Source of the DNA: a virus | Length of the DNA: 64,000 nucleotides | IMG/VR virus record: IMGVR_UViG_3300043773_002546 | Coordinates: 124,001 to 188,000 of that record | Reading direction: 5' to 3' (one strand) | Part shown: in pieces, positions 7,313 to 14,538 of the stretch | Layout of the letters: each line of letters begins with the position of its first letter | How positions within the stretch are numbered: position 1 is the first letter of the stretch | Translations under genes and position numbers: made by a program | Notes under the pieces: generated by a model | Database searches by the model: none | What the model saw: only the letters and a program-made list of their open reading frames with translations | Told to the model about the DNA's origin: nothing

Positions 7313-7931
7313 CAACTGGCGCGAGATTCCGGCGTTTGTGATCAATCTTGACCGGCGGCAAGACCGCTGGGCGCAGGCGCAGCAGGAGTTTGCGCGCTTT
7401 GGCTGGCCAGTCATGCGTTATTCCGCTGTGGAGGCGCAGCCGGGCTGGAAAGGCTGTCTCGCCAGTCACCGCGAGGTTTGGCAATACGCCGTGATTATGC
7501 ACTTGCCGGTTGTAGCGGTGTTTGAGGACGATGTGGTATTTCCAAATGATTTCATTGATATCTTTGACGCGGCGTTAAAAGAGCTGCCTGCTGACTGGGC
7601 GTTCTGGCAGCTGCACAGTTCGCGCGCAAAGTACCGACCGCAGGGGCGTTACATCGCGCAGCTGCTTTCTCGCGGCTGGGGTACGCACGGGTATCTTGTG
7701 ACCAACGAGGGCTGCCAGCAGCTTTTGGCGCTTGCTGAAAATAAAGCTGACAGCCTGGTCACTGCGGATTTTATTCGCGCAGGAGGCAAACCTTACGGTG
7801 TTTTGCCGTCCCACACGCTCTGTTTTCAGCGCGGCGAAGACTCCGATATCGCTGAAACCGCCCAAACAACGTTTTGGCGCCAACAACGCGCTGCGCATGC
7901 CGCCAGGTTTTCCGGTAGCGCAAAAACTTAA
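7302..7931 (+). CDS. Glycosyltransferase family 25-like
   Basis: The product has 209 residues. The GT25 N-terminal signature is FVINLDRRQDRW (residues 12-23), followed by CLASHREVWQYA and the acidic FEDDV (about 73-77) expected to bind the metal and nucleotide sugar. GT25 enzymes transfer galactose or related sugars to lipopolysaccharide or protein. The gene overlaps the HAD gene and is probably co-translated with it. Acceptor is unknown: host LPS (to block superinfection) or a virion protein are both possible. It is the last gene before a 350-base gene-free stretch. Confidence 0.75.
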   Translation: MPPDNWREIPAFVINLDRRQDRWAQAQQEFARFGWPVMRYSAVEAQPGWKGCLASHREVWQYAVIMHLPVVAVFEDDVVFPNDFIDIFDAALKELPADWAFWQLHSSRAKYRPQGRYIAQLLSRGWGTHGYLVTNEGCQQLLALAENKADSLVTADFIRAGGKPYGVLPSHTLCFQRGEDSDIAETAQTTFWRQQRAAHAARFSGSAKT

Positions 7932-8279
7932 AACGCGTTATCTATTATGGCAGTTCTTTGACAACTCGTTTTGTGCCAGCGTTGGAAAACGCGATAATTG
8001 AGTCTTGCGCAGGTTACTGCGCTTGAAGCCGCAGGTTAGTCGTGGTGGTCGACTGGTTAGGTGTTAGCGCCCCAAACAGGGATGTGACGGGCGTTAACGT
8101 GTTCCGTGGTCAGATTAAGTCGTGAGCACGGTTGGCGGGCGGTGAATACCACACGGGGCAAATTACGCCTTTGAAAGTCATCGCGGAGCTTTAGTTCGCT
8201 AAAGCCGGACCTGTGGACAGGGGATCCCAGGAGCTTGCGGAATGCAGATAGGTTTACAGACGCGGCAGGAGCTGGCGAA
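7932..8279 (+). ncRNA. Gene-free, hairpin-rich region: candidate structured RNA
   Basis: No convincing frame occurs on either strand. Several exact stems follow each other: GCGCAG/CTGCGC (8007-8022, GTTA loop), AGTCG/CGACT (8038-8054), GTTAGCGCCC/GGGCGTTAAC (8063-8072 with 8089-8098, one G-U), CCGTG/CACGG (8104-8131), GCTTTAG/CTAAAGC (8188-8205, TTCG loop) and CCTG/CAGG (8210-8221, TGGA loop). TTGACA at 7958 could be a -35, but GATAAT at 7993 is too far (29 bases) for a standard promoter. The strand is assumed from the neighbouring genes. A replication origin or packaging site would also explain dense inverted repeats. Confidence 0.45.
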
Positions 8280-8618
8280 ATGCTTGCAGACGCTAATCAT
8301 CCATTTTGGGTGTTTCTCAGCGCTTTTGGCGTGTCTTCGTTTGCCGGTTTGGCCACGTATCTTCGTTTTTCTCGTAAAATGACGCGGCTTGGCCTTTTTA
8401 GCGCCCTGTTAAATGCCGGGTGCATGGGGCTGGCAATTTCGTTGATTTGGTATCAGCATTATCGGAAAACCGAGAACGTGTATGGTCTAATTGGGATCTG
8501 CGTCCTGGCAGGAATGGGCGGCTCGACCATCACCGACATTCTTTGGTCGGTTTTGTCGGGCGCCGGTATCAAGGTCACGATCACTCACGAGGAAGACAGG
8601 AGTAAACGAGATGGTTGA
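8280..8618 (+). CDS. Three-helix membrane protein, holin-like
   Basis: The product has 112 residues from ATG 8280, which follows AGGAG; a TTG at 8235 is less likely. Three hydrophobic segments are visible near residues 9-26, 37-54 and 67-90, with a short charged C-terminus (HEEDRSKRDG). This layout and size match class I holins, which permeabilise the inner membrane. Two further small membrane proteins follow with overlapping starts, as in lysis cassettes, but the zinc and cysteine peptidases are several kilobases away. Holin is a plausible, not proven, call. Confidence 0.5.
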   Translation: MLADANHPFWVFLSAFGVSSFAGLATYLRFSRKMTRLGLFSALLNAGCMGLAISLIWYQHYRKTENVYGLIGICVLAGMGGSTITDILWSVLSGAGIKVTITHEEDRSKRDG

Positions 8619-8766
8619 CCGTCAACTTCGTCACACCTTGAGCGCCGCCGCCTGGGTCGGCGTGTTTTTTTGCGCGTTGGGCCTGCTTGCCTCGGCTACG
8701 GCCGTCGCCAGTCTTACCCACGCTCAATCGGCTCACGCCGCCCCGGTTGAGGTCTCTCGGCCATGA
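8611..8766 (+). CDS. Small membrane or exported protein
   Basis: The product has 51 residues; the ATG overlaps the previous stop by 8 bases and has AGGAG upstream. One hydrophobic helix (about residues 11-33) has a basic N-terminus and ends in an Ala-rich stretch (SAHAAPVEV), so it could be a signal peptide or an anchored spanin-like subunit. No lipobox Cys is placed correctly. The following gene starts 4 bases before its stop. Confidence 0.55.
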   Translation: MVDRQLRHTLSAAAWVGVFFCALGLLASATAVASLTHAQSAHAAPVEVSRP

Positions 8767-8975
8767 GTGTTCGTGCTTTTTTAGATCAGCAAAATAGCGC
8801 GCGCAGGTGGGCAACGCTGTGGGCAGTTTTGGCCACAATGTGTTGCGCCATTGCTCTGTGGCATTACGCAATTGCGCTTGCGACGCGCATTGAAGAACAG
8901 CGCACGCTTTTCAATTACACCTCCGACCGCACTGATTCGAATACGCTGCCTGCTGTTGTCAATACAAAATACTGA
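8763..8975 (+). CDS. Small single-span membrane protein
   Basis: The product has 70 residues and overlaps the previous gene as ATGA. A membrane helix lies at about residues 17-40 (WATLWAVLATMCCAIALWHY), with a short soluble tail. The translationally coupled trio 8280-8975 has the look of a lysis cassette (holin plus accessory membrane proteins). There is no sequence family I can name. Confidence 0.55.
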   Translation: MSVRAFLDQQNSARRWATLWAVLATMCCAIALWHYAIALATRIEEQRTLFNYTSDRTDSNTLPAVVNTKY

Positions 8976-8986
8976 ACGAGGCGGCT

Positions 8987-10105
8987 ATGGACAGTTTTTC
9001 TATTCTTGACCCGTTGGCGTGGCAGCCTGAATACCTGCAGCTGCATCCGGCGTACGCTGCCGGAAACGCCGCGGCGTGGCTCTCGAAAGCCGGATCCGCG
9101 GGCGGAACGAATCACTATCTTTCCGGCCGCCTATACGTTTCCAAAAGCGGCTGGCTGCTTCTTTCGGTGCCCAACGCTCTGGTGCGCGGCGTATTTGACG
9201 CTATGACCGCCCCTGGCGCTGAACTGCCGCTGGCAGGCACCATGAACGTTCCCGACGTTAAACCTGATTTGCTTAACGCGCACATCTCGGTGATGACGGC
9301 CGAAGAGGTTTCAGCCATTGGCGCCGACAAGATCAACGAGCGCGGGCATCACTTTCGCTACGCGCTGGGCCCGGTCAAAGAGATCACGCCCAAAAGCATC
9401 GCCGGTATCAGCCGCGTGTGGGCTATTCAGGTTGCCAGCCCCGAGCTGGCCGCGCTGCGCAAGAGCTACGGCCTGACGCCACTGCTGCACGGCGACCACC
9501 AGTTTCACATCACGGTCGCTGTCCGCCGCGCCAAGGTGCTGGGCAATAATGCCGTCAGCAAATTTGATACAGCGCCAAGCCGCGGCGAGTTAAAAGCGGC
9601 TGAAGTCAAAGACGTTCCTCACGGCGGCCAGGCCGACCACGCGCCCGACAAAAAGTTCAACGCGGAGACCCTTGCAGAGGGAGTCAAACATGAGCACGAG
9701 CACACCGACGATGGTCAAGTCGCCAAAGAAATTGCCAAGGATCATCTGCAAGAAGACCCGGCCTACTACAAAAAAGTCGAGCAAATAGAGAAGCAGTCGG
9801 CCAACCCGTATATGCAGCAGCTCAAGCGGATGTACATGTCCCACGAGCCGATTCCCTATGACAGCAACAAACCGGTCTTTGAGAACATCAGAAATCAGCT
9901 TGCCGAAGTAAAGCGTCGCGGGGACTTTATGCTTCGCGCCGAGCGGAACCAAATGCTCTACCGGTCGCAACTCGACCCGCACTACCGCAATCAGTTGGCG
10001 CTGATGGCTTACCAGGGCCGCTACCCGCAGCCCGATCGTCTGACGCGGTCTATCGAGCGGCACGGCGACGAAATCCTAAACATGTTTTCTAAAGCGAGAA
10101 AATAA
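8987..10105 (+). CDS. 2H-phosphoesterase-like domain fused to DUF5661-like domain
   Basis: The product has 372 residues. The first half carries the two His-x-Ser/Thr motifs of 2H phosphoesterases: His99-Ile-Ser101 (NAHISVM) and His174-Ile-Thr176 (FHITVAV), 75 residues apart. That superfamily cleaves or ligates 2'-5' or cyclic phosphodiesters and includes phage anti-CBASS proteins. Residues about 218-265 match the DUF5661-type pattern as I remember it: ADHAPDKKF, HEHTDDGQVAKEIAKDHL, EDPAYY. The C-terminal 100 residues are basic and helical. A VEQIEKQSANPY segment recurs in other proteins of this phage. Role in defence evasion or virion is unknown. Confidence 0.6.
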   Translation: MDSFSILDPLAWQPEYLQLHPAYAAGNAAAWLSKAGSAGGTNHYLSGRLYVSKSGWLLLSVPNALVRGVFDAMTAPGAELPLAGTMNVPDVKPDLLNAHISVMTAEEVSAIGADKINERGHHFRYALGPVKEITPKSIAGISRVWAIQVASPELAALRKSYGLTPLLHGDHQFHITVAVRRAKVLGNNAVSKFDTAPSRGELKAAEVKDVPHGGQADHAPDKKFNAETLAEGVKHEHEHTDDGQVAKEIAKDHLQEDPAYYKKVEQIEKQSANPYMQQLKRMYMSHEPIPYDSNKPVFENIRNQLAEVKRRGDFMLRAERNQMLYRSQLDPHYRNQLALMAYQGRYPQPDRLTRSIERHGDEILNMFSKARK

Positions 10106-10107
10106 CC

Positions 10108-10413
10108 ATGAGCGACGAAATCGGCCCCGCCGAGGGCTGGCGCAGCGGCATCTGGCCGCGGCCAAAACCCAAGCCAACACCGGCGCCTGAGCCGGGTCCA
10201 GCGCCTGCGCCAGCACCGGACGGCGGCGACGGTAAAGCTCCCGCGGCGATTGCGCGCGCCTGGTGGATTTTGCGAAACACCGATCTGCGGTCGCTGCGGG
10301 CTGTATTTACATTTGTGCCGCTGACGGTGTTTTTTGCTGTCAGCGGTCTTGTGGTCTGGACGCTTTTGACTTTGCGCGCATTAATCTGGCTTGTAAAAGC
10401 AATTGTTAACTAA
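10108..10413 (+). CDS. Pro-rich membrane protein
   Basis: The product has 101 residues. Residues 16-42 form a Pro/Ala-rich linker (repeated PKPKPTPAPEPGP-type sequence), and two adjacent hydrophobic stretches follow at about 64-82 and 84-100. The C-terminus is hydrophobic to the end. It starts 2 bases after the previous stop. It could be a spanin-like or holin accessory protein; no family is recognised. Confidence 0.55.
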   Translation: MSDEIGPAEGWRSGIWPRPKPKPTPAPEPGPAPAPAPDGGDGKAPAAIARAWWILRNTDLRSLRAVFTFVPLTVFFAVSGLVVWTLLTLRALIWLVKAIVN

Positions 10414-10415
10414 TG

Positions 10416-10427
10416 ATTGATATCAAT
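10416..10427. promoter_or_regulatory. Palindromic site ATTGATATCAAT (decamer copy 2), intergenic
   Basis: This 12-bp perfect palindrome lies three bases after a stop codon and 36 bases before the next start. Its left half reads TTGATA, one base from a -35 hexamer; 17 bases on is TTTACC, a poor -10. Being intergenic, this copy is a good candidate operator. Confidence 0.5.
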
Positions 10428-10462
10428 GTGCGGCGTAACTTTACCGAGCGGGAAAGTTCGTG

Positions 10463-11482
10463 ATGTTTGACCTCCTAAAATGGCAAAATGTTCCCGAGCG
10501 GGTAAGCACGCTGTTGGCGACAGCCGAGCAGGTGCGGTCTGCCCATTTCAAAGCTGCCAGCGCCGCGGGAATTCTGCCGCTGAGCCTGGTGACCTGGGAG
10601 CCGGAAAACGGCGGCATCTCGGTTTACACGCCGCACAAACTGGCAGAGAAGACAGCCGACGCCTATGTGGCGGCCTTCCACTACCCGACTGAATCAATCA
10701 TTCTTCGCGAGTTTGCCAATCAGCAGCCGGACTGGACGAAAGAAATCGGCGTCAAACGCGGGGCCGCTATTCCGGGCGTGAAGCATCTCTTTGAGGGCGG
10801 CAACGCGCTGCTACTTGGTCCGACACCTTTGTCCAACGGCATTGTTTCAGCGTTGATGCTTGGCGGCCTGGGCTACGGTGTTGGGACCGCGGCCGAGCAC
10901 TTGTTCCCCGCGCGTTACATGCAGCGCGGTAAACTCCGCCGCACCTTGGGCATTGCTGGCGCGCTGGGCGGAGCTGGCCTGGGCGCCGCAAACGCTTACG
11001 CCAACAGCCGCGCCATGGACTCGAGCTTTCTCGAGGGCCTGATCACTAATAACAAGACGCTTCCTCCGTATCTTAAAGAGTACGAGAAGCAGAGCGCCTT
11101 TGGCTCTTTTACACACCCCGACGGCACGGGACTGTGGGCGCCAAGCGTGCCGGTTCCGCAGTTTAATTCAATGGTCTGGAACGACGTTAACAAGGGGCGG
11201 TACAGCCCCTATGGCGGCCACACGTCGCCGTCAATCGGCGCGGCGACCACGGGTTTCATGAGCGGACTAGCGACGCAAAACCGCAGCCCAATCATTTCTC
11301 CTGCGACAGTTATTAACGGCATTGCTTCGGCTGGGGTGGGGCTGGCAACGGCCAACATCGCGGGCCGAGCGCTTTCAGCGCTGGCGGGTCTAACCCCCGA
11401 AGCCCAAAACAAACTCCAGGACATGGGGCTTTACGGCGGCATGCTCCACGCGATTGTGCCGTCGATGTTCGGCGGGCGGTAG
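10463..11482 (+). CDS. Glycine-rich virion-type membrane protein, unknown
   Basis: The product has 339 residues from ATG 10463; a GTG directly before it is an alternative. Two Gly/Ala-rich hydrophobic stretches (about 122-142 and 162-182) resemble glycine-zipper membrane segments, and a third Ala/Gly-rich segment lies near 290-315. The motif YEKQSAFGSF (about 209) is shared in part with two other proteins of this phage. It could be an internal virion or membrane-penetration protein. No family is recognised. Confidence 0.6.
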   Translation: MFDLLKWQNVPERVSTLLATAEQVRSAHFKAASAAGILPLSLVTWEPENGGISVYTPHKLAEKTADAYVAAFHYPTESIILREFANQQPDWTKEIGVKRGAAIPGVKHLFEGGNALLLGPTPLSNGIVSALMLGGLGYGVGTAAEHLFPARYMQRGKLRRTLGIAGALGGAGLGAANAYANSRAMDSSFLEGLITNNKTLPPYLKEYEKQSAFGSFTHPDGTGLWAPSVPVPQFNSMVWNDVNKGRYSPYGGHTSPSIGAATTGFMSGLATQNRSPIISPATVINGIASAGVGLATANIAGRALSALAGLTPEAQNKLQDMGLYGGMLHAIVPSMFGGR

Positions 11483-11543
11483 ATTGCGCAAAATGCGGGG
11501 ACATGACACAATTGACTGAGCCAAACCGGCAGGAGGTGCTTTT

Positions 11544-11912
11544 ATGGCGATGAAGAAAAGTGCGCAGACTGTGCGCGAAGAATTGCGTGTTCTTAACGCT
11601 GCCGCGGATGACGTGGCCAGCAGCAATATGAACGAGTGGCTGACGCCTGAATTTTGGGCCACGGCCGCAACGGTCGTCACCAACATGGTGGCGGTTGGTG
11701 TGCTTCTTGGCTGGGTTCGGGCGTCCGAGGCGGAAACGCTTACCACGGTCCTCACGGGCCTGGTCAGCGCTACCAGCGCCATCGTGACCAACGGCCTGGT
11801 GATCTGGAAGTTTATCGCGTCCCGGACCGCGGTGAAGGAATCGATGATCGACGCCCGCTTCCGCTACATGGAAGCGATCGCGGTTGAAAAAATTCGCGCC
11901 GAGAAAGAATGA
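11544..11912 (+). CDS. Two-helix membrane protein, holin-like
   Basis: The product has 122 residues, behind a strong ribosome site (GGAGG). A polar N-terminus with NEWLTPEFW is followed by hydrophobic helices at about 36-54 and 65-84 and a charged C-terminal helix. Two helices with a charged tail fit class II holins; the W-x-x-P-x-F-W lead-in is common in phage holins as I remember them. It is the second holin-like protein in the window (see 8280-8618). The next gene overlaps by 4 bases. Confidence 0.5.
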   Translation: MAMKKSAQTVREELRVLNAAADDVASSNMNEWLTPEFWATAATVVTNMVAVGVLLGWVRASEAETLTTVLTGLVSATSAIVTNGLVIWKFIASRTAVKESMIDARFRYMEAIAVEKIRAEKE

Positions 11913-12322
11913 GCGTGAACACGGACGATCTTCAGCATCGGATCGAATCGTCTGCGGCCTTGAAGCGCGCGGCCGGGCAACTTCGCGATGAGGTGGCTTT
12001 CCGCGCCGACAAGTCCGTGGAATTCGATCCGATGCTGATTATTATGATTGTTTCAATCATCGTGCAGCTCATTATTCACTGCCGTGAAACCAATACCAGC
12101 GACGAGGTGCGGCAGAACATCCGCGACCTCCGCGCGCTGCCGGTTAGGCGTTTGCTCCGCCTGCGGCGTAAACTAAATACGTTGTGGCGCGAGAAGTGTC
12201 GGGGCTCGGAGGTCCAGCCGGACAACCCGCTTCTGGCCGCCGTCTACGAACTCTCGGAAACCGCCGACGACGCGGCGATTGATGAAATCATGCGGCTCGC
12301 GGAGAACTCCGGCGCCGCCTAA
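11909..12322 (+). CDS. Small membrane-associated protein, unknown
   Basis: The product has 137 residues, coupled to the preceding holin-like gene as ATGA. One very hydrophobic stretch (MLIIMIVSIIVQLIIH, about 42-57) is flanked by a polar N-terminus and an Arg-rich segment (RDLRALPVRRLLRLRRK). The C-terminus is acidic. It may be a partner or antagonist of the holin-like protein; this is inferred from coupling only. Confidence 0.55.
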   Translation: MSVNTDDLQHRIESSAALKRAAGQLRDEVAFRADKSVEFDPMLIIMIVSIIVQLIIHCRETNTSDEVRQNIRDLRALPVRRLLRLRRKLNTLWREKCRGSEVQPDNPLLAAVYELSETADDAAIDEIMRLAENSGAA

Positions 12323-12350
12323 CAATATTACTCGCAAGGATGCGAACTAT

Positions 12351-13163
12351 ATGGCACGGACGCCACCCGCACAGCATGTCTTGCCGACGTCGGAAATTCT
12401 GCGAAAGCTACACGGCTTTGGCTACTTCGGCGACAAGACCTGGGCTCAGGTTCGCAACATCAAAGGCACCGAGCTGACGAAAGCTATTCGTGAGTACCAG
12501 CGCTTTCACGGCTTAGATCCCAACGGCCAAGTGAATCCGCAGACGGCGCACGTCTTAGAGCGCCGCCGCTGCGGTTTGCCGGATTTCAACTTTTCGGCGG
12601 GCGACCGGGTCTGCAAGTGGCCCCATCGCGACATCAAGTACTACGCCGACATCAAGCTGCCCGGAATCAGCGACGAGCAGGCCAAGCAAGCCTACGACAT
12701 CGCTTTTGCCCAATGGGCGGCCGTGTGCAACATTGAGCCCGTGCCGGTGGACTCGCACACCAAGGCGAACATCTACGCGCGCAGCGGCGTGGGTAAGAAA
12801 AACGGCTTAGACAATCGCGGCGGCACGCTTGCTTGGAGCGAGTTGCCCTGCGACGTGCACGAAAACATTCAGCTCGATCAGATGTACGACGAGGCGGAAG
12901 CGTGGAGCTTTAATATGGCCGTCGCCGTAATCTGCCACGAGGTCGGGCACGCGCTGGGGCTGCCGCATTTGGCCAACGGCAATCTTATGGCGCCCTACTA
13001 CGACCCGAACGTTACCGCGCCCCAGGAAGGCGACATCCGGGAAATTGTGGATCTTTACGGCAAGCGCAAAAAGCCGTATTCGTCGATGAAAGACTCGTCG
13101 GTGCATCTGGGCGGCACGCTTATTATCAACGGCAAACCGTACGTGCTCGTTCCGAAAACCTGA
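12351..13163 (+). CDS. Matrixin-type zinc metalloprotease with peptidoglycan-binding domain
   Basis: The product has 270 residues from ATG 12351. Residues about 14-68 form a PG_binding_1-like domain (ILRKLHGFGYFG, IREYQRFHGLDPNGQV). The catalytic zinc motif is exact: His196-Glu197-x2-His200-x2-Gly-x2-His206, followed by Met-turn Met213 (NLM). This is the metzincin/matrixin pattern. Just after the binding domain, RRCGLPDF (Cys74) resembles the cysteine switch that keeps matrix metalloproteinases inactive. There is no signal peptide, so release may need lysis, a holin, or virion incorporation. Its target could be host envelope or phage proteins. Confidence 0.85.
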   Translation: MARTPPAQHVLPTSEILRKLHGFGYFGDKTWAQVRNIKGTELTKAIREYQRFHGLDPNGQVNPQTAHVLERRRCGLPDFNFSAGDRVCKWPHRDIKYYADIKLPGISDEQAKQAYDIAFAQWAAVCNIEPVPVDSHTKANIYARSGVGKKNGLDNRGGTLAWSELPCDVHENIQLDQMYDEAEAWSFNMAVAVICHEVGHALGLPHLANGNLMAPYYDPNVTAPQEGDIREIVDLYGKRKKPYSSMKDSSVHLGGTLIINGKPYVLVPKT

Positions 13164-13164
13164 C

Positions 13165-13177
13165 GTTTGCTATAATC
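13165..13177 (+). promoter_or_regulatory. Candidate extended -10 promoter
   Basis: TATAAT (13171-13176) is preceded by TG one base upstream, the extended -10 arrangement. The -35 region is weak (TTCCGA near 13150). It lies 36 bases before the ATG at 13212 and in one of the few non-overlapping gene junctions here. Confidence 0.45.
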
Positions 13178-13211
13178 GCCGAAAACGGCCCTTTCGAGGC
13201 ATGGAGGCGAT

Positions 13212-13499
13212 ATGACTACGTTTCAGTTAACGGCGTTGTTGCTGTTTGGCGCGACCTTGGCGGCCACGAAGCGCCTAGAGTTGACCAGCTTTGTCAACGG
13301 GCTGCTGGCAAAGCTTCGCCCCGGTGTAAAGCCTGTTCCGGCGCCTGATGCGACGGACCACGCACAGGAACTGGTGAGCGATTTGGTGCAGGTCGCCGCG
13401 CTGCGAGACCGGTTGGAGGCCGACGGGTGCAAGGACGGCGCCGAGGCCTGCACAGTGCTGTTGCGCATCCTGGTGGAATACCGTCCGAACAAGGGCTGA
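13212..13499 (+). CDS. Small membrane-anchored protein
   Basis: The product has 95 residues, behind a GGAGG site. The N-terminal 20 residues are hydrophobic (TTFQLTALLLFGATLAATK) and the rest is a soluble helical domain with two Cys. A possible promoter lies just upstream at 13171. No family is recognised. Confidence 0.55.
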   Translation: MTTFQLTALLLFGATLAATKRLELTSFVNGLLAKLRPGVKPVPAPDATDHAQELVSDLVQVAALRDRLEADGCKDGAEACTVLLRILVEYRPNKG

Positions 13500-13503
13500 A
13501 ACC

Positions 13504-13989
13504 ATGAAGAATATCTATGTGCTCGCCGCAGGCGCGCTGTTGCTTTTTGCGCTGTTGTTTCCCAACGGCGTCAAGCTCCCGACTCCGCCCGTCACGCCCG
13601 TCACGCCCGTCACGCCCGTCACGCCCGTCGTGCCGGACGATAAACCCACGGTGCCGCCGGACGCGACGATTGTTGCCCTGTTGGTCGCGGCATCTCCGGC
13701 TGATAAGGCGCACGTCGCAGGGATCTACACGGGCCTGGGCGACGTCGTTACCCGCGACGCCGGAAAGCTTATTAAGACGACAGAGCAGTGGTCGCTCTTG
13801 CAGGCAAACGCTTTGACATTGGCGGTGGACGGCACGAAGCTCAAGGGCAAGTACCCGGGGTTGGACGCCGCCATCGAGTCTGTTTTCGAGGGCAAGCTTG
13901 GCAAAGACAAAGAAGTCGTCCTGGCCGACGAGGCGACCCGCGCCAAGATCCTCGAAGCGTGTGGCGTGATTGTGAGCAGCGTCCGGTAA
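13504..13989 (+). CDS. Membrane-anchored or secreted protein with PVT repeats
   Basis: The product has 161 residues. A signal-anchor sequence (MKNIYVLAAGALLLFALLF) is followed by a Pro/Val/Thr linker encoded by 9-base tandem repeats, then a soluble helical domain of about 110 residues. The layout suggests a domain tethered in the periplasm by a rigid stalk. No domain is recognised. It starts 4 bases after the previous stop. Confidence 0.6.
   Translation: MKNIYVLAAGALLLFALLFPNGVKLPTPPVTPVTPVTPVTPVVPDDKPTVPPDATIVALLVAASPADKAHVAGIYTGLGDVVTRDAGKLIKTTEQWSLLQANALTLAVDGTKLKGKYPGLDAAIESVFEGKLGKDKEVVLADEATRAKILEACGVIVSSVR
13588..13629 (+). repeat. 9-bp tandem repeat CCCGTCACG, four copies plus partial
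   Basis: Four exact copies at 13588-13623 are followed by a degenerate part copy. They encode Pro-Val-Thr repeats in the stalk of the protein at 13504-13989. Slippage could change stalk length between isolates. Confidence 0.9.
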
Positions 13990-14014
13990 TTTAATTAACA
14001 ACCGGGGTGTTAAA

Positions 14015-14461
14015 ATGGACCCTACCTTGGTTGTGATTTTTTTGTTGTATCTGCTGGCCATTGTGGCCGCGATCGCCTTTACTCAACCTGTTGTTGTTGT
14101 TGTTCCTAAACCTCTGCGCTTCGGCGCCCTGCAAATCAGGAGAAATGTTATGGCAGACGTTTTGACTTACAAGATAACCGCCGCTCCCGCGGTCGACGGC
14201 GACGTTGTAACCCGCGAATTGCGGCTGGTTATCAACGACGCTGAGCCGGTGCTTCGCGAATTCGGCCCAGCCGAGACTGATCTCGGCACGGTCGATGTGC
14301 CCCAGGATTCCAACGTGGTGCTGAAGCTGGTGGACGTAGACGACGCTGGCAACCGCTCCGAGCCCGCTGTAGTTGAGTTCTTGGCGACTGACACCCTCCC
14401 GCCGCAACAGCCGGGCCTGGGCGTCGAACTGGTCGCCGAAAAGCCGGAGGCTGATGCTTGA
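14015..14461 (+). CDS. Ig-like domain protein with possible dual start
   Basis: From ATG 14015 the product has 148 residues, beginning with a hydrophobic anchor (LVVIFLLYLLAIVAAIAF). A second in-frame ATG at 14150 has a better ribosome site (AGGAG, 14138-14142, 7-base spacing) and would give a 103-residue protein lacking the anchor. The C-terminal domain is beta-rich with DVDDAGNRSEP and ATDTLPPQQPG, as in Ig-like domains of phage surface proteins. Whether one or both forms are made cannot be settled from sequence. Confidence 0.6.
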   Translation: MDPTLVVIFLLYLLAIVAAIAFTQPVVVVVPKPLRFGALQIRRNVMADVLTYKITAAPAVDGDVVTRELRLVINDAEPVLREFGPAETDLGTVDVPQDSNVVLKLVDVDDAGNRSEPAVVEFLATDTLPPQQPGLGVELVAEKPEADA

Positions 14462-14538
14462 GTTACTCCTGTTGGTAAAGGCGTGCGCGGCGGGCAGAAA
14501 TAAGCCGCCGCGCCCGCCGCCAACCTTACGAGGACGCC

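Noticed and set aside
7958-7998. TTGACA ... GATAAT as a promoter for the hairpin-rich region
   Set aside because: The spacer is 29 bases instead of about 17.
7932-8279. tmRNA or group I intron
   Set aside because: No tRNA-like acceptor end, tag frame or recognisable P7/P3 core could be found; neighbouring genes are not interrupted.
13588-13629. Tandem repeats as a CRISPR array
   Set aside because: Units are 9 bp, contiguous, without spacers, and encode a Pro-Val-Thr stalk.
13294-14061. A 255-codon - strand frame over three small genes
   Set aside because: It crosses the tandem repeat, has a repeated Gly-Arg-Asp stretch from that repeat, and runs against the + strand genes with clear ribosome sites.
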